This document shows positions 1-6,370 of a stretch of 9,666 bases of DNA, piece after piece. The position numbers were made by a program, and so were the translations under genes. The notes beneath the pieces are model-generated. The model made no database searches. It had not been told where the DNA came from and worked only from the letters and a program-made list of their open reading frames with translations. How positions within the stretch are numbered: the first letter of the stretch is position 1; each line of letters opens with the position of its first letter. The DNA lies in assembly GCA_000434475.1 (NCBI GenBank), contig FR879523.1:1-9666 (forward strand), in the 5' to 3' direction. Source of the stretch: Dialister sp. CAG:486. GTDB lineage: Bacteria > Bacillota > Negativicutes > Veillonellales > Dialisteraceae.

Positions 1-20
1 AGGCGGCCTTGCGGCCGCCT
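1..20. terminator. Perfect GC-rich palindrome, possible terminator of the gene to the left
   Basis: Eight-base arms AGGCGGCC and GGCCGCCT flank a TTGC loop, giving a perfect GC-rich hairpin at the window edge. What follows (ATTCCCCTATT) is only weakly T-rich, so it would be a poor intrinsic terminator. It may simply be a palindromic repeat. Its position 49 bases before the first gene suggests that any upstream gene ends here. Confidence 0.35.
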
Positions 21-69
21 ATTCCCCTATTGTCCCAAAGTGTTTCCACAAGAAAAGAGGTGAATCCCT

Positions 70-1623
70 ATGCGTATTTTCTTTTGCTATCTATCTCTCT
101 TTTTCCTCCTGCTATTCCCGCTCGCTTTCGCGGGCTGCGGGGACGCGCCGAAGACGGGAGAGGAGAAAGAGATCGTACTCGCAGCGGGCAGGGATCTTTC
201 GCCGGGGGAGAAGGATCCTTACTACTCCACCGTGATCCTAAAGACTTGGGAGTCGCTGGTCGGGATTTCTGATGATGGGAAAGTCATGCCGATGCTCGCC
301 GAGTCTTGGGAGTCGAATGCGGAAAAGACGGAGTGGATTTTTCATCTGAAGAAGGGGGTGAAGTTCCATGACGGGGGTTCCTTCGATGCACATGCGGCGC
401 GAGAGAATTTCTATCGCGTGACGCACATGGGGTACAAGCCATCTTCGTTCTATGGTTACTTGGTTTCGCGCATTTACCCGGGGCTTGTCCGTTATGAGGC
501 GGACGATGACCACACGCTCCATCTGTATTTCGAGCGGCCTGTCCCCATGCTGATCTATCGCATGGCGGGCTGGGGGAGCGCGATGTTCAGTCCGGCTTCT
601 TTTGATAGAGAAACGGGAGATTTCACGAAAATCGCAGCGGGCACAGGGCCTTTTCAGATCATTGACAGGAAGGCGGACGACTATACGCTCCTTTCGCGCT
701 TTGATGGATACCATGGCGAAAAAGCAAAGGCGAAGCGGATCCGTATCCGCGTGATCACATCGGCGGAGGCGCGGTATTCGGCGATGCGTTCGGGAGAGGT
801 GCAGGGGGTCTTGGATCTGGGCGGACTGACACCGATGATGGTGAGGGAGCTCATGCGAACGGGGGATTTCTCGGTAGACAACGCACATTCGACGATTTCG
901 CACTACCTGTCTGTCAATGGCGGCCGTTTCCCTTTCTCCGATGAACGCATGCGAAGGGCGCTGGATCTTGCCATCGACAGGGAGAAGATCGTGAAGTATT
1001 ACTTTGCGGGATTTGGTACGCCGACGAGAAGTTTCTTAAATAGTACGAATCCTTTTTCGCGGCTGGAGCCGCCGATTTATGATCCTGCTGAGGCGAAGGC
1101 ACTTGCGCGAGAAGTGCTGGGGGATGCCCGGTGTGAGGTGAAATTCCTCCTGCCACAGTATGGTGCCGAGCGCTACCCTTACAAGGTCATTTCAGAATTT
1201 CTGCAGGCTGAGCTGAAAGATCTCGGGCTGGATGTCAAGATCGTGATGGTGGATGGTCTGACGTCAAGGAAAATGATGAAGGAAGGGGATTACGATCTCG
1301 CCATCGGGACGAGGGGGCTCGGAAATCTCGATCCGACTTCGCTTTTGAGAGAGTTCTTTCATAGCGATGGTGCGACGAATCTTGCCAGCCATTTCTGCTA
1401 TGCCAATCCGAAAATAGATGCAGCCTTTGATGCGCTTACTCATACCTATGAGATCGAAGATCGGCAGGCGCTCTACCATGAGATCCGGGAAGAGCTGCTT
1501 CTCCATCCGGCGGTCATCCCGCTCTTGGAAGATGAGAATCTCGCTGTCTGTTCGAAAAAAATCACAGGCTACCATGCGGCGGTCTATGGTATTACGCTGG
1601 ACAAGGTGGCGTGGAAGGAGTGA
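70..1623 (+). CDS. Family-5 ABC transporter substrate-binding lipoprotein (nickel/peptide type)
   Basis: Extracytoplasmic binding protein that captures a solute, probably nickel (or a metal chelate) or an oligopeptide, and delivers it to an ABC permease. The 517 residues fit the OppA/NikA class. Residues 1-22 form a hydrophobic signal peptide ending in a lipobox-like AFAGC, so C23 should be lipidated; Phe at -3 and a single basic N-terminal residue are atypical. The family core PMLAESWES...WIFHLKKGVKFHDG lies at about 74-102, GTGPF at 191-195, a RRALDLAIDREKIV segment at 295-308 and a DPTSLLREFF segment at 421-430. The overall pattern resembles E. coli NikA more than typical OppA, but the NikA ligand residues cannot be assigned, so the substrate is open. 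The ATG has a good AGAGGTGA Shine-Dalgarno sequence 6-7 bases upstream. No permease or ATPase gene follows; partners may lie to the left or elsewhere. Confidence 0.92.
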   Translation: MRIFFCYLSLFFLLLFPLAFAGCGDAPKTGEEKEIVLAAGRDLSPGEKDPYYSTVILKTWESLVGISDDGKVMPMLAESWESNAEKTEWIFHLKKGVKFHDGGSFDAHAARENFYRVTHMGYKPSSFYGYLVSRIYPGLVRYEADDDHTLHLYFERPVPMLIYRMAGWGSAMFSPASFDRETGDFTKIAAGTGPFQIIDRKADDYTLLSRFDGYHGEKAKAKRIRIRVITSAEARYSAMRSGEVQGVLDLGGLTPMMVRELMRTGDFSVDNAHSTISHYLSVNGGRFPFSDERMRRALDLAIDREKIVKYYFAGFGTPTRSFLNSTNPFSRLEPPIYDPAEAKALAREVLGDARCEVKFLLPQYGAERYPYKVISEFLQAELKDLGLDVKIVMVDGLTSRKMMKEGDYDLAIGTRGLGNLDPTSLLREFFHSDGATNLASHFCYANPKIDAAFDALTHTYEIEDRQALYHEIREELLLHPAVIPLLEDENLAVCSKKITGYHAAVYGITLDKVAWKE

Positions 1624-1654
1624 CGGTGCAGTGGGGGGCAGATTTTCCCGTCTT

Positions 1655-1682
1655 GTCATCTCGAGCGAAGCCGAGAGATCTG
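1655..1682. repeat. Palindromic repeat module just after the first gene
   Basis: A copy of the short palindromic module GTCATCTCGAGCGAAGC followed by CGAGAGATCT. Related versions occur at 4021-4058, 6184-6225, 6294-6335 and 7371-7412, and a degenerate one at about 8508-8546. The same kind of sequence is widespread in bacterial intergenic DNA and creates spurious peptides of ERSREI type when translated. No T-tract follows, so it is not a convincing terminator. Confidence 0.75.
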
Positions 1683-1687
1683 AGGAT

Positions 1688-2045
1688 GGGTTCAGGGCTC
1701 AGGGTTAGCCCGTAGGACGAGCTGTCCCTTGATTGTTTGTGAAAGAGGGGGAGCGGGCTCTACCGGTTCAGAGGGGGGCAGCGCATAAAAATATGGAAGC
1801 GCCGCGGAGTATTGAAATAAGCTTAAAACGCGTCCCCCCTTGGAGAAGGGGGTGCCCGAAGGGCAGGGGATAGACTGCCTCGAAGAGGCAGAATTCTGCA
1901 GAATGAGAAACAAGAACTGTTGAATAGACTAGAGTAGATAGCATGAGCCGCTATGTAGAAGGGTGCCGTTACGCGGCACATCCATCCTGCGACTTTGGTG
2001 CTCCTAATCCCTAGCCACTAATTTCTAGTCACCAGTCACTAGTCC
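1688..2045 (+). repeat. Composite intergenic repeat, copy A
   Basis: Fills almost the whole gap between the converging binding-protein and exonuclease genes. It begins with GGGTTCA, GGGCTCA and GGGTTAG (1688-1708), continues with a TTGATTG...GTGAAAG segment (about 1729-1746) shared with copies B, C and D, and contains GAAGCGCCGCGGAGTATTGAAATAA (in part, about 1797-1819) and a chain of hairpins (1835-1891). It ends with six contiguous 7-mers of CTAATCC/CTAGTCA type at 2004-2045, three bases before the exonuclease stop codon. A further palindrome, GTGCCG...CGGCAC, lies at 1963-1979. No coding signal and no clear terminator for either flanking gene is seen. Confidence 0.8.
1835..1891. repeat. 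String of three perfect short hairpins
   Basis: Three perfect inverted repeats follow each other: CCCCCTT/AAGGGGG with loop GGAG (1835-1852), GCCC/GGGC with loop GAA (1854-1864), and CTGCCTC/GAGGCAG with loop GAA (1875-1891). They lie between convergent genes and could slow polymerase in either direction, but no T-tract is present, so a terminator call is not justified. The CCCCCTT-GGAG-AAGGGGG-TGCCCGAAGGGC arrangement is a recurrent intergenic motif in several bacterial groups. Confidence 0.7.
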
Positions 2046-2048
2046 CCA

Positions 2049-2636
2049 TTATTTGAAGATCAATTTCTTCTTCATCCGATCGATGGAGAAGGTGCGCAGC
2101 GGCTGTCCCGTTTCCTTCAGAAGCTCTTTCGGAGAAGAGAGGGATCTCTCGGTCAGCGCCGCGCGTACGATGTATGCACAGGCGCGGGCATCATCCAAGG
2201 CCTGGTGGTGATGGAAGGCAAAGCCCAGTGCTTCGGCGACGGTATTCAGCTTGTGATTTTCCATATCCGGCCAGAGTTTGACGGAGAGCGGGACGGTATC
2301 GCCATAGCAAAAGTGCAGGTCGGGAAGACCGTAGGTGGCGATCGACGAGGCGAGGACGCCCATGTCGAAGCGGGCATTGTGCGCAAAGACCACCTGTCCC
2401 TCCAGACGCTCCCGGATCTCTTCGAAAAGAAGCGGGAAGGCGGGCTCCTCCGCTACGTCGGCAGGGGAGATGCTATTCACCTTCTGGCATTGGGCATCAA
2501 AATTCATGGAGAGGGGGTGGATGAGATGGTACCACTCGTCGATGACTTTTTCGCCATCGCTGGTCACGATGCCAAGGGAGCAGGCATTCGCCGGGCCCCA
2601 GTAGGCGGTTTCAAAATCGATTGCAATGTAGTTCAT
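2049..2636 (-). CDS. DEDDh-family 3'-5' exonuclease (DnaQ/PolC epsilon-like)
   Basis: Metal-dependent 3'-5' exonuclease acting on DNA or RNA ends in the cytoplasm, 195 residues. All three exonuclease motifs are present: Exo I DFE (D7, E9), Exo II HNARFD (D91) and Exo III HQALDDA (H144, D149), the DEDDh arrangement of DnaQ-type proofreading domains. The domain occupies about residues 1-160. A short basic tail (165-195, ending in KKKLIFK) has no recognisable BRCT or helicase domain, so this is a stand-alone exonuclease rather than PolC itself. The start is forced: the next Met (44) would lose Exo I. It has no Shine-Dalgarno sequence; instead (GAACCCT) repeats lie a few bases upstream, with an in-frame stop 30 bases before the ATG. 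Substrate and partner are not evident from the neighbours. Confidence 0.93.
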   Translation of the reverse strand: MNYIAIDFETAYWGPANACSLGIVTSDGEKVIDEWYHLIHPLSMNFDAQCQKVNSISPADVAEEPAFPLLFEEIRERLEGQVVFAHNARFDMGVLASSIATYGLPDLHFCYGDTVPLSVKLWPDMENHKLNTVAEALGFAFHHHQALDDARACAYIVRAALTERSLSSPKELLKETGQPLRTFSIDRMKKKLIFK

Positions 2637-2645
2637 GATGATTGA

Positions 2646-2904
2646 GGGTTCAGGGTTCAGGGTTCAGGGTTAGCCCTTGGGGCGGGGCGCCCTTTGATTG
2701 CGTGCGAAAGAGGTTCAGCGGGGGTGGTGCGGCACCAGATCCTTCGACTCTGTTCTCACTGTTCCGCCTTTACATTTTCGAACATCCGACATTTCACTCC
2801 GCTCAGGATGACGAAATGCGCCGCGGAGTATAAATAATGGAGATGCCCGAAGGTGGCATTTCAAGTCACTAGTCACTCGAGGCTCCTAATCCCTCGCCAC
2901 TTAT
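2646..2904 (+). repeat. Composite intergenic repeat, copy B
   Basis: Starts with three perfect GGGTTCA units and GGGTTAG (2646-2673), beginning nine bases upstream of the exonuclease ATG. It then carries CCCTTTGATTGCGTGCGAAAG (about 2689-2709) as in copies A, C and D, and a GATCCTTCGACTC...CCGCTCAGGATGAC segment (about 2739-2812), another motif common in bacterial spacers. A GCGCCGCGGAGTATAAATAATGG block is at 2817-2839. Copy B ends in CTAGTCA/CTAATCC-type 7-mers (about 2862-2900). The block 2816-2880 matches the reverse complement of 7470-7533 in copy F. Confidence 0.8.
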
Positions 2905-3022
2905 TCCTGTTTTCAAATATAAGGTTCGAGATATGCCGTATTCCCGTTATTGCCAAACTGAACCCTGAACCCTGAACCCTTACTGTAAGTTTTGAAAACT
3001 AATGAGCAAGAACGGTATTTTC
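2905..3022. repeat. Spacer tail with an inverted heptamer array
   Basis: After copy B comes unremarkable AT-richer sequence. At 2959-2979 there are three perfect TGAACCC units, the reverse complement of the array at 2646-2666. The two arrays therefore face each other about 290 bases apart and bound the whole exonuclease-B3/4 spacer. No terminator or promoter is evident. Confidence 0.75.
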
Positions 3023-3757
3023 TCAAATATCCGTCTCGAAGGTATGCGGTGCTTCTTCGATCCAGCCGACCTCTACCGCACGGTCGAAGGCGGACTTGAT
3101 GCGGCGGGCGAGTTCATTTCTGGCGGCGGCGACTTTCTTTCGGTTCGGCGCAAATCCGGTGATGAGGATGAGAACGTCTTCGGTCGCCGGGGTGATCTTT
3201 CCTGCCTTTTGATCTTCGGCCAGCCAGCCGGTGGTGCAGAGGTCGTCTCCGAGAGAAACGGTGACATCATCCTCTGTTTTCCTGATGGAGAGTGTCCGGC
3301 TGCGGTCGCCCATGTCGTAGGCGTGGATATCGACGTGGAATTTCAGCATGCCGGCACGCACCATGTCGAGGATCGGATTCCGGCGCGGAAGCACATCAGA
3401 GCCGGCGAGTTCATCCAGTGTCGCCGTCTTGGGGGCAGGAAGGATCTCCATGGGAGTCTCTGCCGCCTCTTCCTTTTCGAAGAGCCCCAGGTCCTTCTTG
3501 TATTCCGTAAAGGTCTTTGCCAGACCGGACGCACCAGCGATGGAGAGCTTTTTAAGGACGTTCTGATAGCGCTCGATCTCTTGGTCGGCGATATGGGGAT
3601 TCATCTTGAGGAGCAGGTTCGCCTCGGTGCAGCAGCGGCGGCGGAAGGCTTCTGCTTCCAGATTCACATCGCGGTTGTCAGCGGCGCGCAGGGCTACGAC
3701 GCCGATGCACAGGCCGGGGATGGTATCGAATAACTGATCGTCTACAGTGATTTTCAT
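3023..3757 (-). CDS. B3/4-domain-like protein (PheRS beta-subunit-like tRNA/amino-acid domain)
   Basis: A 244-residue cytoplasmic protein resembling the stand-alone B3/4 domain proteins, related to the editing domain of phenylalanyl-tRNA synthetase beta chain. Supporting features: an N-terminal PGLCIGVVALRAADNR segment (14-29), a helical middle with FTEYKKDLGL (83-92), and the family-like block VLPRRNPILDMVRAGMLKFHVDIHAYDMGD (in part, about 122-151) followed by RTLSIRKTEDDVTVSLG (154-170). The linker at 94-118 is Glu/Pro-rich. The function of stand-alone members is poorly defined; trans-editing of mischarged tRNA or amino-acid binding is possible. The ATG at 3757 is preferred over an in-frame TTG four codons earlier because GGAGG sits five bases upstream of it and the TTG overlaps that site. 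An extended -10 promoter lies 34 bases upstream. Confidence 0.72.
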   Translation of the reverse strand: MKITVDDQLFDTIPGLCIGVVALRAADNRDVNLEAEAFRRRCCTEANLLLKMNPHIADQEIERYQNVLKKLSIAGASGLAKTFTEYKKDLGLFEKEEAAETPMEILPAPKTATLDELAGSDVLPRRNPILDMVRAGMLKFHVDIHAYDMGDRSRTLSIRKTEDDVTVSLGDDLCTTGWLAEDQKAGKITPATEDVLILITGFAPNRKKVAAARNELARRIKSAFDRAVEVGWIEEAPHTFETDI

Positions 3758-3790
3758 GATTGCCTCCAAATGGGAAAATGTGTCTTCACT

Positions 3791-3799
3791 ATTATAGCA
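3791..3799 (-). promoter_or_regulatory. Extended -10 promoter for the B3/4-like gene
   Basis: Read on the minus strand, TGC-TATAAT is a perfect extended -10 element. The TATAAT ends 33 bases before the ATG, and GGAGG lies between. The sequence 14-17 bases further upstream has no convincing -35 box, fitting TG-dependent promoters. The core TATGCTATAATA also occurs before pgeF and before the DUF4931 gene. Confidence 0.75.
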
Positions 3800-3895
3800 T
3801 AGATAAAGGGCTTGGGTTGATGGGGGCGGGGTTCAGGGGCCCCTTTGTATTTAACGGAATATAGGTCAACGAGCAGTAAATCAGTTTTGCTGAAA
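3800..3895. other. Spacer, no gene seen
   Basis: Contains the upstream part of the B3/4 promoter region, one GGGTTCA-like unit followed by a GGGGCCCC palindrome (about 3830-3843), and AT-rich sequence leading into copy C. Nothing else can be supported. Confidence 0.5.
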
Positions 3896-4231
3896 GTTAG
3901 GAGTTAGGAGTTAGGAGTTAGGAGTGAAGGTACGGCGCGTCAAATTTGGAAGCGCCGTGAAATTTTATATAAACTGACGAGCAAGCGGTGATTGAAATAG
4001 CGCAGTTGGTACACTGACCATTCTGCAAGGAAGATCTCTCGGCTACGCTCGAGATGACGACGACGCGAAGCGCTATCAAAATCCTGCGGCGCTTCTATAG
4101 TTTTATGCGCCGCACCACCATTTCTCATTTCTAATTTCTCATTTCTAATTCAAACGAAGCTTTCACCCGCAATCCATGGACGGCACGCCCCGCGGGCTAA
4201 CCCTGAACCTTGAACCCTGAACCCCGAACCC
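3896..4231 (-). repeat. Composite intergenic repeat, copy C (inverted)
   Basis: Lies between divergent genes. Read on the minus strand it starts with GGGTTCG/GGGTTCA/AGGTTCA units and GGGTTAG (4231-4197), then the TTGATTG-like/GTGAAAGCTTCG segment, then four 7-mers of TAGAAAT/GAGAAAT (4147-4120), then the GAAGCGC...GCGCTTC inverted repeat (about 4094-4066), then the TCGTCATCTCGAGCGTAGC palindrome module (4058-4021). It ends in four perfect TCCTAAC units (plus strand GTTAGGA, 3896-3923). Positions 3979-4203 align with the reverse complement of 8367-8588 in copy D almost without gaps. Confidence 0.85.
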
Positions 4232-4239
4232 TTTATAAT
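4210..4239 (+). promoter_or_regulatory. Putative promoter for the pseudouridine synthase gene, -35 inside the repeat
   Basis: A perfect TATAAT (4234-4239) follows TTGAAC (4210-4215, four of six matches to TTGACA) with an 18-base spacer. The -35 candidate is formed by the last heptamer units of copy C; the -10 lies just outside. Predicted transcription would begin near 4246, about 20 bases before the AAAGGGGA ribosome binding site. Confidence 0.55.
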
Positions 4240-4279
4240 AATGACAACCAATGAAAGTCAATCGAAAGGGGAATGAATT

Positions 4280-5146
4280 TTGCAACTGGAACTCATAGTA
4301 TCGGAGGCCCAGGCGGGGCGGATGGTGAAGGACGCGGTGAAAGTGTTGCATTTGTCCGGCGGATTGTGGAAGCGGATCAAATGGAATGGGCGCGTGACGG
4401 TGAATGGCGAGGAGGTACACAATGCGCGCAGGAGAGTCGCAAAGGGCGATCGCATCGTGCTCACGTGGAGTGAGGAGAATGATATCGTCCCATCGGACAT
4501 CCCGCTCTCCATCACGTATGAGGATGAGGCGCTCCTCGTCGTGAATAAGGGGCCGGGCATGATCATCCATCCGACGGCGCGCGGCGCGCATGATACGCTG
4601 GTGAATGCGGTGGCAGGCTACTATGCGCAGCGGCGCATCGAGGCGGGCATCCATCCCATTTATCGTCTTGACCGCAATACGACGGGGCTTGTCGTGGTGG
4701 CTAAGTCAGCGAAGGGGCAGTATGACCTCTCTAAGAGCCATGACCAGATCTACCGCGAGTATCTGGCTCTCGTTTCCGGACATATGGATGAGAAGGCAGG
4801 GCGCATCGATCGCCCCATCGGACGCAGGGACGGTTCGATCGTGGAGTGGATGGTCAGGGAAGACGGCAAGCGTGCCATCACGGACTATGAGGTGCTGGGC
4901 GAGTATGAAGGGTATTCGCTGTTGAAGATCCATCTTCTGACGGGACGCACGCACCAGATCCGCGTGCATTTTGCGAGCCTCGGGCATCCGCTCTTAGGTG
5001 ATGACCTCTACGGCGGGCCCCTCGGTCTCATGACGCGGCAGGCACTTCACGCCTATACCGTCCGCTTCGCTCATCCGGTGACGGGAAGGGAAATGAGATT
5101 CACCGCTCCCGTGCCGGAGGATATGAGGAAATGGATGGAGAAATAA
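4280..5146 (+). CDS. RluA/RluD-family rRNA or tRNA pseudouridine synthase
   Basis: Isomerises specific uridines in structured RNA (usually 23S rRNA for this family) to pseudouridine. The 288 residues match the usual length. The N-terminal part (about 15-65, with KRIKWNGRVTVNG at 31-43) is an S4-like RNA-binding domain. The catalytic domain carries HPIYRLDRNTTGLVVV (125-140) with D131 the expected nucleophile, and the C-terminal GRTHQIRVHFASLGHPLLGD (222-241) is the family signature. The start is TTG: AAAGGGGA lies eight bases upstream, a TGA stop is two codons before it, and the first in-frame ATG (codon 15) would cut into the S4 domain. The target uridine cannot be told from sequence. pgeF follows after 79 bases, the same neighbour as rluD has in E. 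coli (yfiH). No terminator is seen between them, so read-through into pgeF is plausible. Confidence 0.94.
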   Translation: MQLELIVSEAQAGRMVKDAVKVLHLSGGLWKRIKWNGRVTVNGEEVHNARRRVAKGDRIVLTWSEENDIVPSDIPLSITYEDEALLVVNKGPGMIIHPTARGAHDTLVNAVAGYYAQRRIEAGIHPIYRLDRNTTGLVVVAKSAKGQYDLSKSHDQIYREYLALVSGHMDEKAGRIDRPIGRRDGSIVEWMVREDGKRAITDYEVLGEYEGYSLLKIHLLTGRTHQIRVHFASLGHPLLGDDLYGGPLGLMTRQALHAYTVRFAHPVTGREMRFTAPVPEDMRKWMEK

Positions 5147-5166
5147 AGGGCGCAGCAGGCTCTGTA

Positions 5167-5175
5167 TGCTATAAT
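5167..5175 (+). promoter_or_regulatory. Extended -10 promoter for pgeF
   Basis: TGC-TATAAT (TATAAT at 5170-5175) inside TATGCTATAATAAGAA, nearly identical to the elements before the B3/4 and DUF4931 genes. It lies 50 bases before the pgeF ATG and 20 bases after the preceding stop codon. There is no good -35 box. It would give pgeF its own transcript in addition to any read-through. Confidence 0.72.
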
Positions 5176-5225
5176 AAGAAGACATATTTTCCTTTTTATT
5201 CGCATCGAAAGGTGGCTTTGGGCTT

Positions 5226-6038
5226 ATGAAATTTATTTCCGCAGACGGGATCCTTTACATGACATTCGACTGTTATCAGGGACAGAGGGTCGTAGCGGCT
5301 GTGTCATGCCGCACTGGCGGGGTGAGTGAGCCGCCATTTTCCTCTCTGAATATGGGTTTTCATACGGGCGACGATGCGGATGCGGTGCGTGAGAACCGCC
5401 GCCGCTATTTCGAGGCACTGGGGCTTTCCGCCTCGCGCCTTGTCTCGGGGAATCAGGTGCATGGCACCTACATCTACAAGGTGACGGAGAAGGATGCCGG
5501 ACGCGGCGCACTCACGATGGAGACGGCGATCCCTGCCTGTGATGGCTTCATGACGGATGAGAAGAATATCCCGATCACGATGAATTATGCCGACTGCACG
5601 CCGCTCTTTTTCTACGATCCGGTGAAGCGGGCGATCGCGCTGTCTCATGGAGGCTGGAGGGGGACAGCCGGCAATATCGCTGCGCTCACGGTGGCGAAGA
5701 TGGAGAAGAACTATGGCTCGAAGCGGAAGAATATCCTGTGTGCGATCGGTCCGGCGATCGGACTGGAGTGCTTCGAGGTGGGGGAGGAAGTGGTAGAGGA
5801 ATTCTATAAGCTCTTCAATGAGAAGGAAATCTCGCGTCTTTCGGTCAAAAAAGCCAATGGGAAGTACCTCTTCGATCTGCACAATGCGAACCGCCGCCTT
5901 CTCGAAAAGGCGGGCATACCGGCCGGCCACATCGAAGACTGCGGGCTCTGTACCTACTGTCATGATGATCTTTTCTACTCGTATCGGAAATCCGGCGGAA
6001 AAACAGGCCGTCACATGGCGGTGATGGCGCTCGTTTGA
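5226..6038 (+). CDS. pgeF: Peptidoglycan editing factor PgeF (YfiH/LACC1 family)
   Basis: Multi-copper-oxidase-like fold enzyme of the YfiH/DUF152 family. In E. coli the protein removes L-Ser-containing mispaired peptidoglycan precursors, and relatives act as purine nucleoside phosphorylases/deaminases. The 270 residues are full length. The metal-binding triad is visible: SGNQVHG with H79, ADCTPL with C124, and SHGGWRGT with H141. AIGPAIG (173-179), the ECFEVG segment (181-186), CTYCHDDLFYSYRK (242-255) and the final GRH (261-263) are also family hallmarks. The ATG at 5226 has AAAGGTGG about ten bases upstream; a later Met at codon 12 lacks such a site. The gene has an extended -10 promoter in front and an intrinsic terminator right behind, so it can be a single transcription unit despite its link to the pseudouridine synthase gene. 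Confidence 0.95.
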   Translation: MKFISADGILYMTFDCYQGQRVVAAVSCRTGGVSEPPFSSLNMGFHTGDDADAVRENRRRYFEALGLSASRLVSGNQVHGTYIYKVTEKDAGRGALTMETAIPACDGFMTDEKNIPITMNYADCTPLFFYDPVKRAIALSHGGWRGTAGNIAALTVAKMEKNYGSKRKNILCAIGPAIGLECFEVGEEVVEEFYKLFNEKEISRLSVKKANGKYLFDLHNANRRLLEKAGIPAGHIEDCGLCTYCHDDLFYSYRKSGGKTGRHMAVMALV

Positions 6039-6050
6039 TCGGTGGAAGAT

Positions 6051-6083
6051 AAAAAGCTCACGGCTTCTGTCGTGAGCTTTTTT
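6051..6083 (+). terminator. Intrinsic terminator after pgeF
   Basis: A 12-base stem, AAAAAGCTCACG paired with CGTGAGCTTTTT, with an 8-base loop and a run of six Ts, starting 12 bases after the pgeF stop. The A-run on the left arm makes it potentially bidirectional, so it could also stop transcripts arriving from the minus-strand operon on the right. Confidence 0.93.
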
Positions 6084-6092
6084 ATTTGGGGT

Positions 6093-6369
6093 GACTAGGG
6101 ACTAGGGATTAGGGATTTGGGATTAGGAGACTAGGAGACTGGGGGACTGGGGGACTGGGGGACTGGGAGACAGCAGGCTCTCTCGTATCGTCATTGAAAG
6201 CGTTGCCGAGAAATCTCTATTGCAGAATGCCCATTGCCGCATGTGAGGCAATGGGCATCGTCTTTCCTCGGTGCATACGTGCTGATTACCGTAGTGCAGT
6301 AGAGATTCCTCGGCTGCGCTCGGAATGACGATACGGGAAAGGCGGTGTTCTCGTATCGCCCCTGAACCC
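6093..6369 (-). repeat. Composite intergenic repeat, copy E (inverted)
   Basis: Fills the space between the pgeF terminator and the 77-aa gene. Its left end is five 7-mers of GACTAGG/GATTAGG type (6093-6127), which change abruptly into five 8-mers of AGACTAGG/GGACTGGG type (6128-6167). The middle is a 152-base inverted-repeat structure (6184-6335). The right end is a single TGAACCC unit (6363-6369) one base before the 77-aa gene's stop codon. No gene or promoter was seen. Confidence 0.8.
6184..6335. repeat. MITE-like nested inverted repeat inside copy E
   Basis: Two 42-base arms, 6184-6225 and 6294-6335, are inverted copies of the CGTATCGTCATT...CGAG-AATCTCTA-TGCA module and match at 34 of 42 positions by my count. 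The 68-base centre contains a second, perfect 12-base palindrome (ATGCCCATTGCC / GGCAATGGGCAT, 6227-6258, 8-base loop). No open reading frame of note lies inside. It could be a non-autonomous mobile element or two palindromic repeats inserted head to head. Confidence 0.7.
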
Positions 6370-6370
6370 T

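Noticed and set aside
238..903. 221-codon open frame on the minus strand inside the first binding-protein gene
   Set aside because: Antisense to a gene with a clear family match, Arg/His-rich composition typical of a shadow frame, no ribosome binding site or motif.
70..1623. Firm assignment as NikA
   Set aside because: Overall similarity to NikA is plausible, but ligand residues cannot be matched with confidence and no nickel-dependent gene is nearby; left at family level.
2646..2673. Telomere-like GGGTTCA/GGGTTAG repeats as a chromosome end or assembly artefact
   Set aside because: Only a few units per array, found in both orientations inside a gene-dense region; they behave as intergenic repeats.
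3002..3733. 243-codon plus-strand frame over the B3/4-like gene
   Set aside because: Minus strand has promoter, GGAGG and a family-like domain; the plus frame is Gly/Arg-rich without motifs or a ribosome binding site.
4273..4473. ATG-started 66-codon frame at the beginning of the pseudouridine synthase gene
   Set aside because: It is in a different frame from the S4 and catalytic domains. The TTG at 4280 gives the conserved protein with better spacing from the ribosome binding site.
6093..6167. Possible CRISPR array
   Set aside because: Units are 7-8 bases and contiguous, with no unique spacers and no cas genes.
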